DNA from: Solimonas soli DSM 21787
GTDB lineage: Bacteria; Pseudomonadota; Gammaproteobacteria; Nevskiales; Nevskiaceae
DNA: 64,000 bases
Direction: 5' to 3'
NCBI RefSeq assembly: GCF_000474945.1
Contig: NZ_KI440836.1
Span: forward strand, 357,917 to 421,916
Below, piece by piece: positions 53,294 through 62,348 of this stretch. Every line of letters begins with the position of its first letter. The first letter of the stretch is position 1. The translations under genes and the position numbers were made by a program. The notes under the pieces are model-generated. The model ran no database searches. It was not told the DNA's origin and saw only the letters and a program-made list of their open reading frames with translations.

Positions 53294-53587
53294 TTACTGC
53301 GCCGGTCGTTCGGCACGGGCGTCCTGGGGAGGCGTCGTCGCGCCGGCGGCGTCGGGCTGCGCCGGCGGCGTGGCATTGCCGTCGGGCGTCGCATTCGGGG
53401 CCGGCGACGGCGCGGCGGGTGCGGCCGTCGCCTCGCTGTCGGTATCGCTGTTCGGCGCGACGACTTTCACCGGCACGGCCTTGGCGTGACGCTTCGGCGC
53501 GCCCTTGTCGGGCAGGTACAGCGCGCCGGTCTGTCCGCAGGCGGACAGCAGCAGGGCGACGCAGAGCGGGACGATCGTCTTCGGCAT
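53294..53587 (-). CDS. lptM: LPS-assembly lipoprotein LptM (YifL-like)
   Basis: A 97-residue small lipoprotein. The lipobox LLLSACGQTGALYLP (Cys17) is the LptM/YifL signature, in which the first mature residues CGQ(K/T)G(P/A)LYLP are nearly invariant. In E. coli LptM binds the LptDE translocon and aids its disulfide maturation. Past residue 30 the sequence is low-complexity Ala/Pro/Asp, much longer than in E. coli (67 residues in total). Its place directly in front of lysA is the conserved neighbourhood for this gene. The ATG at 53587 is chosen because it opens the signal peptide. Confidence 0.9.
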   Translation of the reverse strand: MPKTIVPLCVALLLSACGQTGALYLPDKGAPKRHAKAVPVKVVAPNSDTDSEATAAPAAPSPAPNATPDGNATPPAQPDAAGATTPPQDARAERPAQ

Positions 53588-53676
53588 GGCGCAAGCAGGG
53601 GACGAGTTGCAAAGTGTAGCCTGCTTCGTCGTCGCGGCCATTGGCAGCCGCCGTAGGCGTAGCCGACAATCCGCCC

Positions 53677-54354
53677 ATGAAGCTCCAGCAGACCGCCAGC
53701 GACGTCACGCTCGAACCCGAACGCCCGGCGCAGGCCGCCGTGATCTGGCTGCACGGCCTCGGCGCCGACGGCAACGATTTCGTGCCGCTCATTCCCGAGC
53801 TCGACCTGCCGCGCGATGCGGCGATCCGCTTCGTCTTCCCGCACGCGCCGGTGCGGCCGGTGACGCTCAACGGCGGCCTGCCGATGCGCGCCTGGTATGA
53901 CATCGCCGGGCTGTCGGTCGACCAGAAGCAGGACGCCGCCGGCATCCGTGCCTCGCAGCAACGCGTGCTCGGCTACATCGCCGCGCAGCGCGCCGCCGGC
54001 ATCGCCGACGCGCGCATCGTGCTCGCCGGCTTCTCGCAGGGCGGCGCCGTCACCCTGCACAGCGGTCTGCGTCTCGAGCGGCCGATCGCCGGGCTCATGG
54101 CCCTGTCCGCCTATCTGCCGCTGCACGAGACGCTGGCGGACGAAGCGACCTCGGCCGGTCTGGCGACGCCGATCTTCATCGCCCACGGCAAGCACGATCC
54201 GATCGTGCCCTACGCCTGGGGCGAAAGCACCGCGCAGGGCCTCGCCGAGCGCGGCTACGACGTGCGCTGGCACCGCTACGCGATGGCGCACGAGGTCTGC
54301 GAGGAAGAGATCGCCGATATCGGCGCCTTCCTGCGCGAGCGTCTTGCCGGCTGA
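53677..54354 (+). CDS. alpha/beta hydrolase, carboxylesterase/phospholipase type
   Basis: A 225-residue serine esterase of the acyl-protein thioesterase-like carboxylesterase family. The opening VIWLHGLGADGNDFVPL, the nucleophile GFSQGGAV (Ser about 120), the acid Asp in HGKHDPIVPY and the catalytic His in YAMAHEVCEEE form the expected triad in order. MRAWYDI is another family hallmark. It hydrolyses short- to medium-chain esters or lysophospholipids in the cytoplasm; the natural substrate is unknown. The length is typical (215-225). The ATG at 53677 is preferred over an upstream TTG. It is divergent from lptM and convergent with the MocR-type gene. Confidence 0.92.
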   Translation: MKLQQTASDVTLEPERPAQAAVIWLHGLGADGNDFVPLIPELDLPRDAAIRFVFPHAPVRPVTLNGGLPMRAWYDIAGLSVDQKQDAAGIRASQQRVLGYIAAQRAAGIADARIVLAGFSQGGAVTLHSGLRLERPIAGLMALSAYLPLHETLADEATSAGLATPIFIAHGKHDPIVPYAWGESTAQGLAERGYDVRWHRYAMAHEVCEEEIADIGAFLRERLAG

Positions 54355-54360
54355 CCGCCG

Positions 54361-55818
54361 TCAGCGCGCCGCGGCGAGCGCGTGCGCGATGCGGCCGAGC
54401 GTGACGATGCCGTCGGCGACCGCCGCGCTCCATGGCATCGCGCAATTCAGGCGGATGTGATGCGCGTACTGCGCGTTCGCCGAGAACAGCGTGCCGGGAC
54501 GGATGGCGATGCCGGCGCGGGCCGCGGCACGGAACATCTCGACCGAATCGACGTTCGGCGGCAGCTCGATCCACAGCACGAAGCCGCCCTGCGGCCGTGA
54601 CACGCTGGTGCCCGGCGGAAACGTCTGCAGCACCGCTTCGGAGATGCGCGCGATCGAGCGCGCCAGCGCCGCGCGCAGGCCGCGCAGGTGGCGCTCGTAG
54701 CCGCCGGTTTCGAGATAGCGGCTGACCACCAGCTGCGGCAGCGAGGCGCTGGCGCAGGACAGGGTGAACTTGCGGCGGCGCAGCTCGCGCGCGTGGCGGC
54801 GGCTGGCGATCCAGCCGATGCGCAGGCCCGGCGCCAGGGTCTTGCTCAGCGAGCCGCAGTACAGCACGAGGTCGGCCTCGTCGTAGGTCTTCAGCGGCGT
54901 CGGCCGGCCGTGCACGAAGCCGAGCTCGCCGTAGACGTCGTCCTCGATCAGCGGAATGCCGCGCGCGCCCAGCGTGCGCACGACGTCGCGCTTGGCCTCG
55001 TCGGGCAGCAGGCTGCCGGTCGGGTTGTTGAAGTTCTGCACGAACAGCGCGGCGGCGATGCGGTGGCGGCTGACGGCGCGGCGCACCTCGTCGGGATCGA
55101 TGCCGCGCAGCGGATCGTTCGCCACCTCGACGACGCGCAGGCCGTGCTCCTCGGCGGCCTGCAGCAGGCCGTAGAAGGTCGGCGCCTCCATCAGCAGCGT
55201 GTCGCCCGGCCGCGTCAGCGCGCGCAGACAGAGATTGATCGCCTCCATGCCGCCGGTGGTGATGACGACGTCCTCGGCGCCGACCGGCACCGCATGCGCG
55301 GCGAGGCGGCCGGCGAGCTGCTGGCGCAGGCGTTCCAGGCCCGGCGACATCAGGTATGGCATCGCCAGTTCCGGTGCGTCGCGCAGCAGCTGGCGGGTGA
55401 TGCGGTTGAGGCTGGCGACCGGCAGCAGCGCCGGCACCGGCACCGAATCGCCGAAGGTCAGCGGTCCGGCGATGCGCGCTTCGAGAAAGTCCGATACCAG
55501 ATCGCCGGCGATCAGGCTCGGCGCGCCGGCCGGCGCGGCGAGGGTCTGCGGCAGGCCGTTCGCGTGGCGGCCGGCGTTGACGAAATAGCCGGAGCGCGGC
55601 CGCGCGGCGATGGCGCCGAGCGCCTCGAGATGCTCGTAGGCGCGCAGCACGGTGGTGATGCTGCGGCCGGTCTGCCGCGCCAGCTCGCGCACCGAGGGCA
55701 GGCGGTCGCCGGGGCGCAGGCCGCCGCTGGAGATCTGCGCGAGCAGCTGCTGCGCGACGGCCGCGTAGTGGGGATCGCGGCCGTCGAGCTGCAGGCTGCC
55801 GCTGTGCGTGTCATCCAT
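54361..55818 (-). CDS. MocR-type regulator (GntR HTH fused to PLP aminotransferase)
   Basis: A 485-residue GntR/MocR-subfamily regulator. Residues about 15-85 form a winged helix (HYAAVAQQLLAQISSGGLRPGDRLPSVRELARQTG). About 115-485 is a fold-type I aminotransferase-like domain with NFNNPTGSLLP and the PLP lysine in CGSLSKTLAPG. Such proteins use PLP or a PLP-amino adduct to control vitamin B6, GABA, taurine or transport genes. The target cannot be read from sequence; the divergent 59-residue membrane-protein gene is the nearest candidate, and the intergenic DNA holds direct repeats. The ATG at 55818 leaves a short N-terminus as usual. Confidence 0.92.
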   Translation of the reverse strand: MDDTHSGSLQLDGRDPHYAAVAQQLLAQISSGGLRPGDRLPSVRELARQTGRSITTVLRAYEHLEALGAIAARPRSGYFVNAGRHANGLPQTLAAPAGAPSLIAGDLVSDFLEARIAGPLTFGDSVPVPALLPVASLNRITRQLLRDAPELAMPYLMSPGLERLRQQLAGRLAAHAVPVGAEDVVITTGGMEAINLCLRALTRPGDTLLMEAPTFYGLLQAAEEHGLRVVEVANDPLRGIDPDEVRRAVSRHRIAAALFVQNFNNPTGSLLPDEAKRDVVRTLGARGIPLIEDDVYGELGFVHGRPTPLKTYDEADLVLYCGSLSKTLAPGLRIGWIASRRHARELRRRKFTLSCASASLPQLVVSRYLETGGYERHLRGLRAALARSIARISEAVLQTFPPGTSVSRPQGGFVLWIELPPNVDSVEMFRAAARAGIAIRPGTLFSANAQYAHHIRLNCAMPWSAAVADGIVTLGRIAHALAAAR

Positions 55819-55863
55819 CGCCGGGTCCGGGGCGGGCGGCCTTCGCGGCCATGTCGCGGCGAT

Positions 55864-55897
55864 TCTGTGCTGCATCTGTGCTGCTGTAAATGCACAG
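55864..55897. promoter_or_regulatory. direct repeats in the MocR divergent region
   Basis: TCTGTGCTGC occurs twice with an 11-bp period (55864-55873 and 55875-55884). It is followed by TGCACAG (55891-55897), an inverted match to CTGTGC(T/A). MocR-type regulators commonly bind paired direct repeats in front of their own divergent gene, so this is a plausible operator. AT-richer sequence from 55888 to 55917 (TTATGTATCTGTTATCTAA) probably holds the promoters. Confidence 0.45.
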
Positions 55898-55958
55898 TTA
55901 TGTATCTGTTATCTAACAGCCGGATGCCCAGAATAGAGGGTCGCCACCGGAGCGACCC

Positions 55959-56138
55959 ATGCACAGCCTGATCCGCCACGCCCCTTTCCTGCAGCGCCAG
56001 CCGGCGCGCCCGCTGGCGCCGCGCGCCGGCCGCGGCATGGCGCGTCCCGGCGCCATCGAACGCCTGACGCTGGCCCTGGTCGTGCTCGGCATCGTCATCG
56101 GCGGCGCCGGCATCGCGCGCGCGCTGCTGGGCGGCTGA
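55959..56138 (+). CDS. small single-helix membrane protein, 59 aa
   Basis: A short frame (ATG at 55959, TGA at 56136) encoding a basic N-terminal half (MHSLIRHAPFLQRQPARP and onward, rich in Arg) and one C-terminal membrane helix, LTLALVVLGIVIGGAGIARALL. It has a GGAG-like SD (CCGGAGCGACCC) at good distance. Its position, divergent from the MocR-type regulator with operator-like repeats between, supports it as real. I do not recognise a family. It ends 2 nt before the stop of tamB on the opposite strand. Confidence 0.55.
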   Translation: MHSLIRHAPFLQRQPARPLAPRAGRGMARPGAIERLTLALVVLGIVIGGAGIARALLGG

Positions 56139-56140
56139 GG

Positions 56141-59100
56141 CTATTTGCGCTCGAAGCTGTACAGCACGTCGCCGCCCGATTCGACGCCGGTCTCGGTGCG
56201 GACCTTGAAGCCGCCGCCGATGTCGTACTGGATGCGGAAGGTGTGGCCGGGCTGGAACAGGCCGATGCCGTAGCTGATGAACAGCTTCGGCGACAGATAC
56301 TTGCCGACCGTGAACATCGCCTGGTCGTTGGTCTCGCCGGGCTTGGCGCCGACCGTGACCTCGTCGATGCCGATCTTGGCGCCGAGCTGCGAGGCCAGCC
56401 ATTCGCCGCCGGCGAGGCCGAGCGAGGTGGCGGCGTTGCCGACCATCTGTTTCTGGTCGCTGCTCGCCGTGTCGCTGAGCGGATGGCCGAGCACGAGCCA
56501 GGCGAGCTGCTGCTGCTGCGGCATGGTCGGCGTCGAGAACAGCTTGAACTCCGGCTTCTTCAGCGTGCCGCGCACGTAGAGGCCGACCGTCACGTCGTCG
56601 GTCGGCTTGCGCGTGGCGCGCACCTCGAGCGCCGGCTCGGTGACCGGGCCGCCGTTGAAGATCAGCTTGCCGGTCTCGATCGTCAGGTCCTGGCCGTAGG
56701 CCTTGTACTTGCCGTCGACGAGATTGATCTCGCCGTTGGCGCGCGTCGGCACGCCGGGCTGCTCGATCGCCTGCACCTGGCCCTTGAGCTGCGACTTGAG
56801 ACCGAAGCCTTCGAAGCGCACGTCGTCGCCGAGCTTGAGCGTGACCTTGGCGTCGATGCGCAGGTCCTTGCGCTGCTGCGCGCCGGGATCGTTGCCGACC
56901 AGCACCTGGTCGCCGCTCGCCGAGACGCTGCCGTCGCCGAGCTTCTTCGGCGTGATCTCGGCCTTCGGCACCAGCACCGTGCCGTCGACCACCAGGCGCT
57001 GCTCGCCGAGCGCCGCGTGCAGGTCCGGCGACACCCAGACGCGCGCATCGCTGGTCTTCATCGCCTGGAAGTTCTCGCCGCTGATCTTCAGGTCGAACTT
57101 CAGCGGCTCGACCAGCGGATTGATCGCGCCGGAGAGGCGCAAGGTGCCGCTGTCGGACGTCGCCTCGCCGTCGAGCTGCACGTTGCCGTCACCGTCGGCG
57201 TCGGCGCGCAGGCCGATCTTTTTCAGCGCGATGCCGGGCGTCACCAGATCGACCTCGCCGTCGCGCAGTTCGAGATGGCCGTGCAGGCGCGGCGCGCCGA
57301 GCGTGCCCTCGAGCTGGAAATGCGCCTGCGCGGCGCCGGCCGAGCGGCCGACCTCGGTGTTCACCTGGCGCAGCCAGGACAGATCCGGCATCGACAGATC
57401 GAGCGTGCCCGACAGCGCGCGCTGCATGAACACCGGCCCGGCGGCGAGCGTCGCCGCGCCGCGCACCGCGCCGCCGGCGAACGGCAGCTCGAGATCGAGC
57501 CTGGTGCCCGCCGCGCCCTCGTCGTCGATCGCCAGCCGCGCCGGCTGCAGCGCGATCGGCGGCAGGCCGCCGAGCTGCCAGCGGCCGCCGCCGGTGCTGG
57601 CGTCGAGACGCAGGTCGAGCAGGCCCTGCGCGCCGAGTTCGGCGAAGCCGCTGGCCTGCAGCACGACGTCGACGTTGGCGCCGCCGAGCAGCGGCTGCAG
57701 ATAGGCGAGCGAGAAGTCGGACAGCGCGAAGTCGATGCGCCGCACCGGGCCGTTGCGCTTGATGCCGGCGCAGGCGCGCGCCTCGCCGGACGACCAGCAC
57801 ATCGGCTCCAGCGTCACGTCCTGCGCATCGGCCGCCAGCGGCACCGGCTGCTGCAGCGTCCACGGCGCCAGTTCCGCCGGCGCGACGCGGCCGCTGGCGA
57901 TCGTGCCGCGCCAGGCGAGGTGTTCGATGTCGAGCGCGCCGTGCGCGGCGAGCTCGATCCGCGCCGGCTCGCCGTCGACGTCGATGCGGATGTCGTGCGC
58001 GTCCGCCGGGCCGTGGATCGCCAGCGTCGCGGTATGCACCGTGGCGCCGACGTCGGCGTCCTGCAGCTGCAGATCGAGGTCGAGCCGGCGGCGCGGGTCG
58101 ATGTCGGCCTTGAGCCGCGCGCCGCTCACATGCACGCCGGGATACGACAGCCGCGTCGCCTGCAGATCGGCGACCAGCTGCGGAAAGTCCCCGGCGCCCG
58201 GCAAGGGCCCGCGCGCGCGCAACTCGCCGCGCAGGCTGCCGGCCAGGCCCGGCCAAGCATCGGCCAGGTCCTGCGCGTCGATCCGCGCCTGCGCATCGAG
58301 CGTCGGCAACACCTGGCCCTGCGCGTCGAGCGCGACACGGCCGCTGCGCGCCTTCAGCACGTCGAAGCGCAGCGTGTCGCCGGCGTAATGGCCGCGCGCC
58401 TCGGCATCGAGCGGATAGTCGCGCAGCTTCGAATTCTCCAGCTGCACCGTGAAACTGACGTCCGGCCGCCCGCCGACGATCGCGGTCTTCGCCTCGAAGC
58501 GGCCGTTGACGATACCGGGCAGATCGGGCAGGTATTGCTCCGCTTGCAGGCCGCCGACGCGGCCGCTGCCGTCGATGCGCAGGCCCTCGCGCCAGGCGAC
58601 GTCGGCCTGCGCGCGCAGCGTGCCGCCGAGCGCCTGCGCGTCGAGCCGCGCCAGATGCACGGCGGACAGCGAGCCCTTGCCTTCGGCGCTGAGGCTGAGC
58701 GGCAGCCGCGGCAGGCTCAGCCTGCCGTCGACGTCGAAGCGGTAATCGTCGAGCAGGCCCCGCCAGTGCGCCTCGCCGCCGCCGCTGGCGAATTCGCTGG
58801 CGCCGCCGGACTTGGCATCGGCCGCCGGCGGCCAGGCGATCTTGCGCCAGCGCAGCGTCAGATCGCTCGGCGTGCCGTAGCCGAAGCGGCCTTCGAGCGT
58901 CGCCACCGCGAAGCCGTCGGTATGCAGCGGCTGCAGCTCGATCGCGTCCGGGTGCAGCACGGCGATGCCGTCGAGGCGCGCGCGGCCGACCCAGGGCGTG
59001 GTCGCGGCGAGCCTTTCCAGCACCACGCGCGGGCCGCTCCAGGTCGCGGCGAGGGCGATGTCGTCGATGGCGATCGGCGCGGCCTCGCCGCCGCTGACGA

Positions 59101-59551
59101 TGCGCAGCGCGCCGACGCGCGCGTCGTGCACGGCCAGCGCGAACGGCAGCTGCGTGAGCGCGCCCTGCGGCGGCGTCGGTTCGGCTTGCGGCGGCGTCGG
59201 CTTGATCGTCACCGTGACACGCGCGGCGCGCAGCGTCGCCACGTCGATGCGCCGCCGCGCCAGCTGCGGCAGGTCGGCGTCGAGCTCGGCATCGTCGATC
59301 TCGATGTCGACGGCATCGAGCGTGATGCGCAGGCGCGCCACTTTCAGCGGCCCCCAGAGACTGCCTTCGACGCCGTCGGCGCTGATCATGCCGGCGGTGA
59401 CGCGCTCGGCGATGCGCAGGCCGAGCGCCGCGCCGGGCCCGGTGTACAGCGCGAAGACGGCGGCGCCGACCACCAGCGCCAGGCCGATGCCGAGCGCGGC
59501 GCGCACGACCGCCAGCGCCAGCCACAGGCCCTGTCGCAGGCTCGCGTTCAC
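56141..59551 (-). CDS. tamB: translocation and assembly module protein TamB
   Basis: A 1136-residue AsmA-like inner-membrane-anchored protein that spans the periplasm as a beta-taco and works with TamA in outer-membrane protein insertion and phospholipid transport. One N-terminal membrane helix (about 12-38; VVRAALGIGLALVVGAAVFALYTG) is followed by repetitive beta-strand sequence. The conserved C-terminal DUF490 domain (about 790-1136) includes GEINLVDGKYKAYGQDLTIETG, LVLGHPLS and the end VLYSFERK. The length is close to E. coli TamB (1259). The start is GTG at 59551, 10 nt after the tamA stop, so the two genes form an operon. Confidence 0.95.
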   Translation of the reverse strand: MNASLRQGLWLALAVVRAALGIGLALVVGAAVFALYTGPGAALGLRIAERVTAGMISADGVEGSLWGPLKVARLRITLDAVDIEIDDAELDADLPQLARRRIDVATLRAARVTVTIKPTPPQAEPTPPQGALTQLPFALAVHDARVGALRIVSGGEAAPIAIDDIALAATWSGPRVVLERLAATTPWVGRARLDGIAVLHPDAIELQPLHTDGFAVATLEGRFGYGTPSDLTLRWRKIAWPPAADAKSGGASEFASGGGEAHWRGLLDDYRFDVDGRLSLPRLPLSLSAEGKGSLSAVHLARLDAQALGGTLRAQADVAWREGLRIDGSGRVGGLQAEQYLPDLPGIVNGRFEAKTAIVGGRPDVSFTVQLENSKLRDYPLDAEARGHYAGDTLRFDVLKARSGRVALDAQGQVLPTLDAQARIDAQDLADAWPGLAGSLRGELRARGPLPGAGDFPQLVADLQATRLSYPGVHVSGARLKADIDPRRRLDLDLQLQDADVGATVHTATLAIHGPADAHDIRIDVDGEPARIELAAHGALDIEHLAWRGTIASGRVAPAELAPWTLQQPVPLAADAQDVTLEPMCWSSGEARACAGIKRNGPVRRIDFALSDFSLAYLQPLLGGANVDVVLQASGFAELGAQGLLDLRLDASTGGGRWQLGGLPPIALQPARLAIDDEGAAGTRLDLELPFAGGAVRGAATLAAGPVFMQRALSGTLDLSMPDLSWLRQVNTEVGRSAGAAQAHFQLEGTLGAPRLHGHLELRDGEVDLVTPGIALKKIGLRADADGDGNVQLDGEATSDSGTLRLSGAINPLVEPLKFDLKISGENFQAMKTSDARVWVSPDLHAALGEQRLVVDGTVLVPKAEITPKKLGDGSVSASGDQVLVGNDPGAQQRKDLRIDAKVTLKLGDDVRFEGFGLKSQLKGQVQAIEQPGVPTRANGEINLVDGKYKAYGQDLTIETGKLIFNGGPVTEPALEVRATRKPTDDVTVGLYVRGTLKKPEFKLFSTPTMPQQQQLAWLVLGHPLSDTASSDQKQMVGNAATSLGLAGGEWLASQLGAKIGIDEVTVGAKPGETNDQAMFTVGKYLSPKLFISYGIGLFQPGHTFRIQYDIGGGFKVRTETGVESGGDVLYSFERK

Positions 59552-59561
59552 GGTGCGCGCC

Positions 59562-61304
59562 TCACAGGCCGATCCTCACGCCGAAGTGCAGGCGCACCGG
59601 CGATTCGTCGCGGTCGAGCGGGTGCGCGAGATCGAGCTGGACCGAGCCGACCGGCGAGCGGTAGCGCACGCCGGCCCCGACGCCGTAGTGCAGTTCCGGC
59701 GCCGGATGGTCGTCGGCACCGCCGCCGTCGAGGAACACGGCGGCGCCCCAGTTCTTCCATACCGGCGTCTCGAACTCGCCGCTGAACGTCGTCAGGTAAT
59801 TGCCGCCGATCACATTGCCTTCGCTGTCCTTCGGGCCGAGCGACTGGTAGCCGTAGCCGCGCACCGACTCGTCGCCGCCGGCGAAGAAGCGCTGCGAGGC
59901 CGGCAGGCGGCCGAAGTCCTCGACCGAGTTGGCGCCGTACTCGTAGCGCAGCAGCAGGCGCGAGCGATTCCAGTCCACCGGCCAGGCCGCCTTGCCGATC
60001 AGGTGCAGCTGGATGAAGCTCACCGTCGACGCCATGTTGCGCGCGCCGCCGTGGACGTCGCCGAACAGCGACCAGCCCTTGCGCGTGTAGATCGTGTCGT
60101 TGAGCTCGGCACGGTTCAGCGTCAGGCCCGGCATCAGCAGATCGGCGATGACGGTGTCGGTGCCGAGATTGGAATTCTCGTGCAGGTACTTGAGGTAGTA
60201 GCGGCGCTGCCACTTGCCGGGCGAGCGCGCCAGGCCGATGCCGACGCCGCGGAGATAGCTGGTGCCGGCGTTGTAGTCCTGCTCGCCGACGTTGCCGGTG
60301 ATCGAGAACAGCTCGCCGGCCTTGTTGCCGAGCGGAATGCGGTATTCGACCAGCGCCTCGTCCTTGATCTCGGAGATCTGCGTCTCGATGTGCAGGGTGT
60401 GGCCGGTGTCGTTGAGACGGCGGAAGTCGACGCCGAACAGGCCGCGCGCGCCGGTATCGGTGCCGTAGCCGAGGCCGAACTCGTAGCGCTGCGACTTGCG
60501 CGGCGTGGTGTTGATGACGAGCGGCACGCGCCGGTCGACCGCGGCGTCGCGCTGCGGCACGATCTCGACGCTGTCGAAATAGCCGAGATCGCCGAGCGCG
60601 AACTGCGTGTCGAGCAGCACCTGCGGGTCGTAGACCGCGCCCGGCTTGATCGGCACGTAGCGGCGCAGGAAACCGTCGTCCAGCTTGCGCGAGCCGTCCT
60701 GCTGCACGATGGTGAAATCACCGAAGCGGTACTGCGGCCCGGTCTCGAAGTGCAGCACCGCCTCGGCCGTGTTGTCCGACGGCTTCACGCGCAGCTCGGA
60801 GAGGATGTAGTGCGCGTCGAGGTAGCCCTTGGCGTAGGCGGCGCTGGCGAGCAGCGACTTGGCCTCGTCGTAATCGCTGTGCAGCAGCGGCTGGCCTTCT
60901 TCGAGGCGCCGGCGCATGCGGCGCTGCTCGCGCTCGAAGTCCTCGGCGCCGGGTCCGCTGATGTCGAGGTCGACGTGCGTCAGCGTCGTGCGCGGGCCGG
61001 GGTCGATGGTGTACGTGGCGCGCCATTGCGGCGCCTCGCCTTCGAGATGCGCGTCGATGAACGGGTTGTAGTAGCCGAACGGGCGCAGCGCCTCGCGCAG
61101 CTGCGGGCCGGCCTGGCGGTGCAGGCGCTCGACCGTGGCCTGGTCGAGGTCCTTGCGCGCCGCCTCGTCGCGGATCGTCAGATAGGCCTCCGCATTGCTC
61201 TTCAGCTCGCCGCTGACGCCGAGCACCTCGACGCGGATCTCGGCGCGCGCCAGCGACGGCAGCAGCAGGGCACAGCACAGCAAGGCGCGAAAAAAGGTCG
61301 ACAC
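59562..61304 (-). CDS. tamA: translocation and assembly module protein TamA
   Basis: A 580-residue outer-membrane protein of the Omp85 superfamily. A signal peptide (about 1-22) precedes three POTRA domains (about 23-260; LREALRPFGYYNP, LLASAAYAKGYLDAHYILSEL, LGYFDSVEIVPQRD) and a 16-strand barrel (about 265-580). The barrel carries the VRGYGYQSLGPKDSEGNVIGG lid-lock region (VRGYGY) and ends VRLHFGVRIGL. With TamB it assembles autotransporters and other envelope components. The start is GTG at 61304; no SD is obvious. It shares a 124-nt divergent region with the GST gene, which contains GATAAT on the minus strand as a possible -10. Confidence 0.95.
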   Translation of the reverse strand: MSTFFRALLCCALLLPSLARAEIRVEVLGVSGELKSNAEAYLTIRDEAARKDLDQATVERLHRQAGPQLREALRPFGYYNPFIDAHLEGEAPQWRATYTIDPGPRTTLTHVDLDISGPGAEDFEREQRRMRRRLEEGQPLLHSDYDEAKSLLASAAYAKGYLDAHYILSELRVKPSDNTAEAVLHFETGPQYRFGDFTIVQQDGSRKLDDGFLRRYVPIKPGAVYDPQVLLDTQFALGDLGYFDSVEIVPQRDAAVDRRVPLVINTTPRKSQRYEFGLGYGTDTGARGLFGVDFRRLNDTGHTLHIETQISEIKDEALVEYRIPLGNKAGELFSITGNVGEQDYNAGTSYLRGVGIGLARSPGKWQRRYYLKYLHENSNLGTDTVIADLLMPGLTLNRAELNDTIYTRKGWSLFGDVHGGARNMASTVSFIQLHLIGKAAWPVDWNRSRLLLRYEYGANSVEDFGRLPASQRFFAGGDESVRGYGYQSLGPKDSEGNVIGGNYLTTFSGEFETPVWKNWGAAVFLDGGGADDHPAPELHYGVGAGVRYRSPVGSVQLDLAHPLDRDESPVRLHFGVRIGL

Positions 61305-61428
61305 GGAGGGAAGGAGCGGACTTTGTTGACGTTACGGCCGGTCGGAGCCGCAGTATTATCCATGTGCCGCCCGAATTGCCTGCCGCGCCGTTCGGGCCGC
61401 GCGATGTTCCGTCTGTCCGGGGTGTGCG

Positions 61429-62220
61429 ATGAATCCGATGACGCTGTATATCGGCAGCAAGAGGCTGTCGTCGTGGTCGCTGCGGCCCTGGCTGCTGATG
61501 CGCCATCACGAACTGCCGTTCGACGAAAAGGTCATCGCCCTCGACACGCCGGAGACGCACGCGCAGATCCTCCTGCACTCGCCCAGCGGCCGCGTGCCGG
61601 CGCTCGAACACGGCGAGCTGCGCGTCTGGGAATCGCTGGCGATCTGCGAATACCTCGCCGAGACCTACGCGCTGCCGCGCGCCTGGCCGTTGCAGCCGGC
61701 GGCGCGGGCGATGGCGCGCTCGATCAGTCACGAGATGCACAGCGGCTTCGCCGATCTGCGCCGCGAGCTGCCGTTCAACGCCACCCGCGCGCCGGGCCGT
61801 ACCGCGGTATCGCCGGCGGTGGAGGCCGACATCGTGCGCATCCGCCAGATCTGGCGCGAGGCGCGCCGCCAGTACGGCACCGACGGCGAATGGCTGTTCG
61901 GCAAGTTCGGCATCGCCGACGCGATGTACGCGCCGGTGGCGATCCGCTTCTTCATCTATGACATCGCCCTCGACGGCGTCGAGCGCGACTACATGCACAG
62001 CGTGATCCTGCATCCGGCCGTGCAGGAATGGATGGAAGCGGCGACGCTCGAGCAGGCCGATTCGCCGATGGAGCGCACCCAGGAAGTGCAGTACGACGAC
62101 CAGGCGGAACCGCCGCCCGAGAGTCTGCCGCCGAGCAGTCCGATCGCCGCCGCCGCCGCCGCCATCAACGGCAAGGCCGAGCTGCCGAAGGTGCGTTCGT
62201 TCCAGCTGCCGAGCGACTGA
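61429..62220 (+). CDS. glutathione S-transferase family protein
   Basis: A 263-residue GST-like protein. The thioredoxin-fold N-terminal domain (about 4-80) carries GSKRLSSWSLRPWLLMRHH with a Ser-rich active-site loop and SGRVPALEHGELRVWESLAICEYL with the glutathione-binding Glu-Ser. The all-helical C-terminal domain (about 95-215) contains WLFGKFGIADAMYAPVAIRF, the conserved N-capping box region. It resembles the YfcF/tau-zeta-like group. An extra 45-residue tail (from about residue 220; PPPESLPPSSP, then Ala-rich) is disordered and not part of the fold. The substrate is unknown. It stands alone between tamA and an exporter gene. Confidence 0.9.
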   Translation: MNPMTLYIGSKRLSSWSLRPWLLMRHHELPFDEKVIALDTPETHAQILLHSPSGRVPALEHGELRVWESLAICEYLAETYALPRAWPLQPAARAMARSISHEMHSGFADLRRELPFNATRAPGRTAVSPAVEADIVRIRQIWREARRQYGTDGEWLFGKFGIADAMYAPVAIRFFIYDIALDGVERDYMHSVILHPAVQEWMEAATLEQADSPMERTQEVQYDDQAEPPPESLPPSSPIAAAAAAINGKAELPKVRSFQLPSD

Positions 62221-62348
62221 ACAGCCCGTCCGCCGCGCCGGCGGGGCACGAGGATCGGGCGCGGCGTCGCACACGCCGCGCGCCGCGATTCGCCGAATCC
62301 TCAGCCCGGTCCTGCCGCCGCCCAGGAACCGGCAGCCGGACCTGACCG

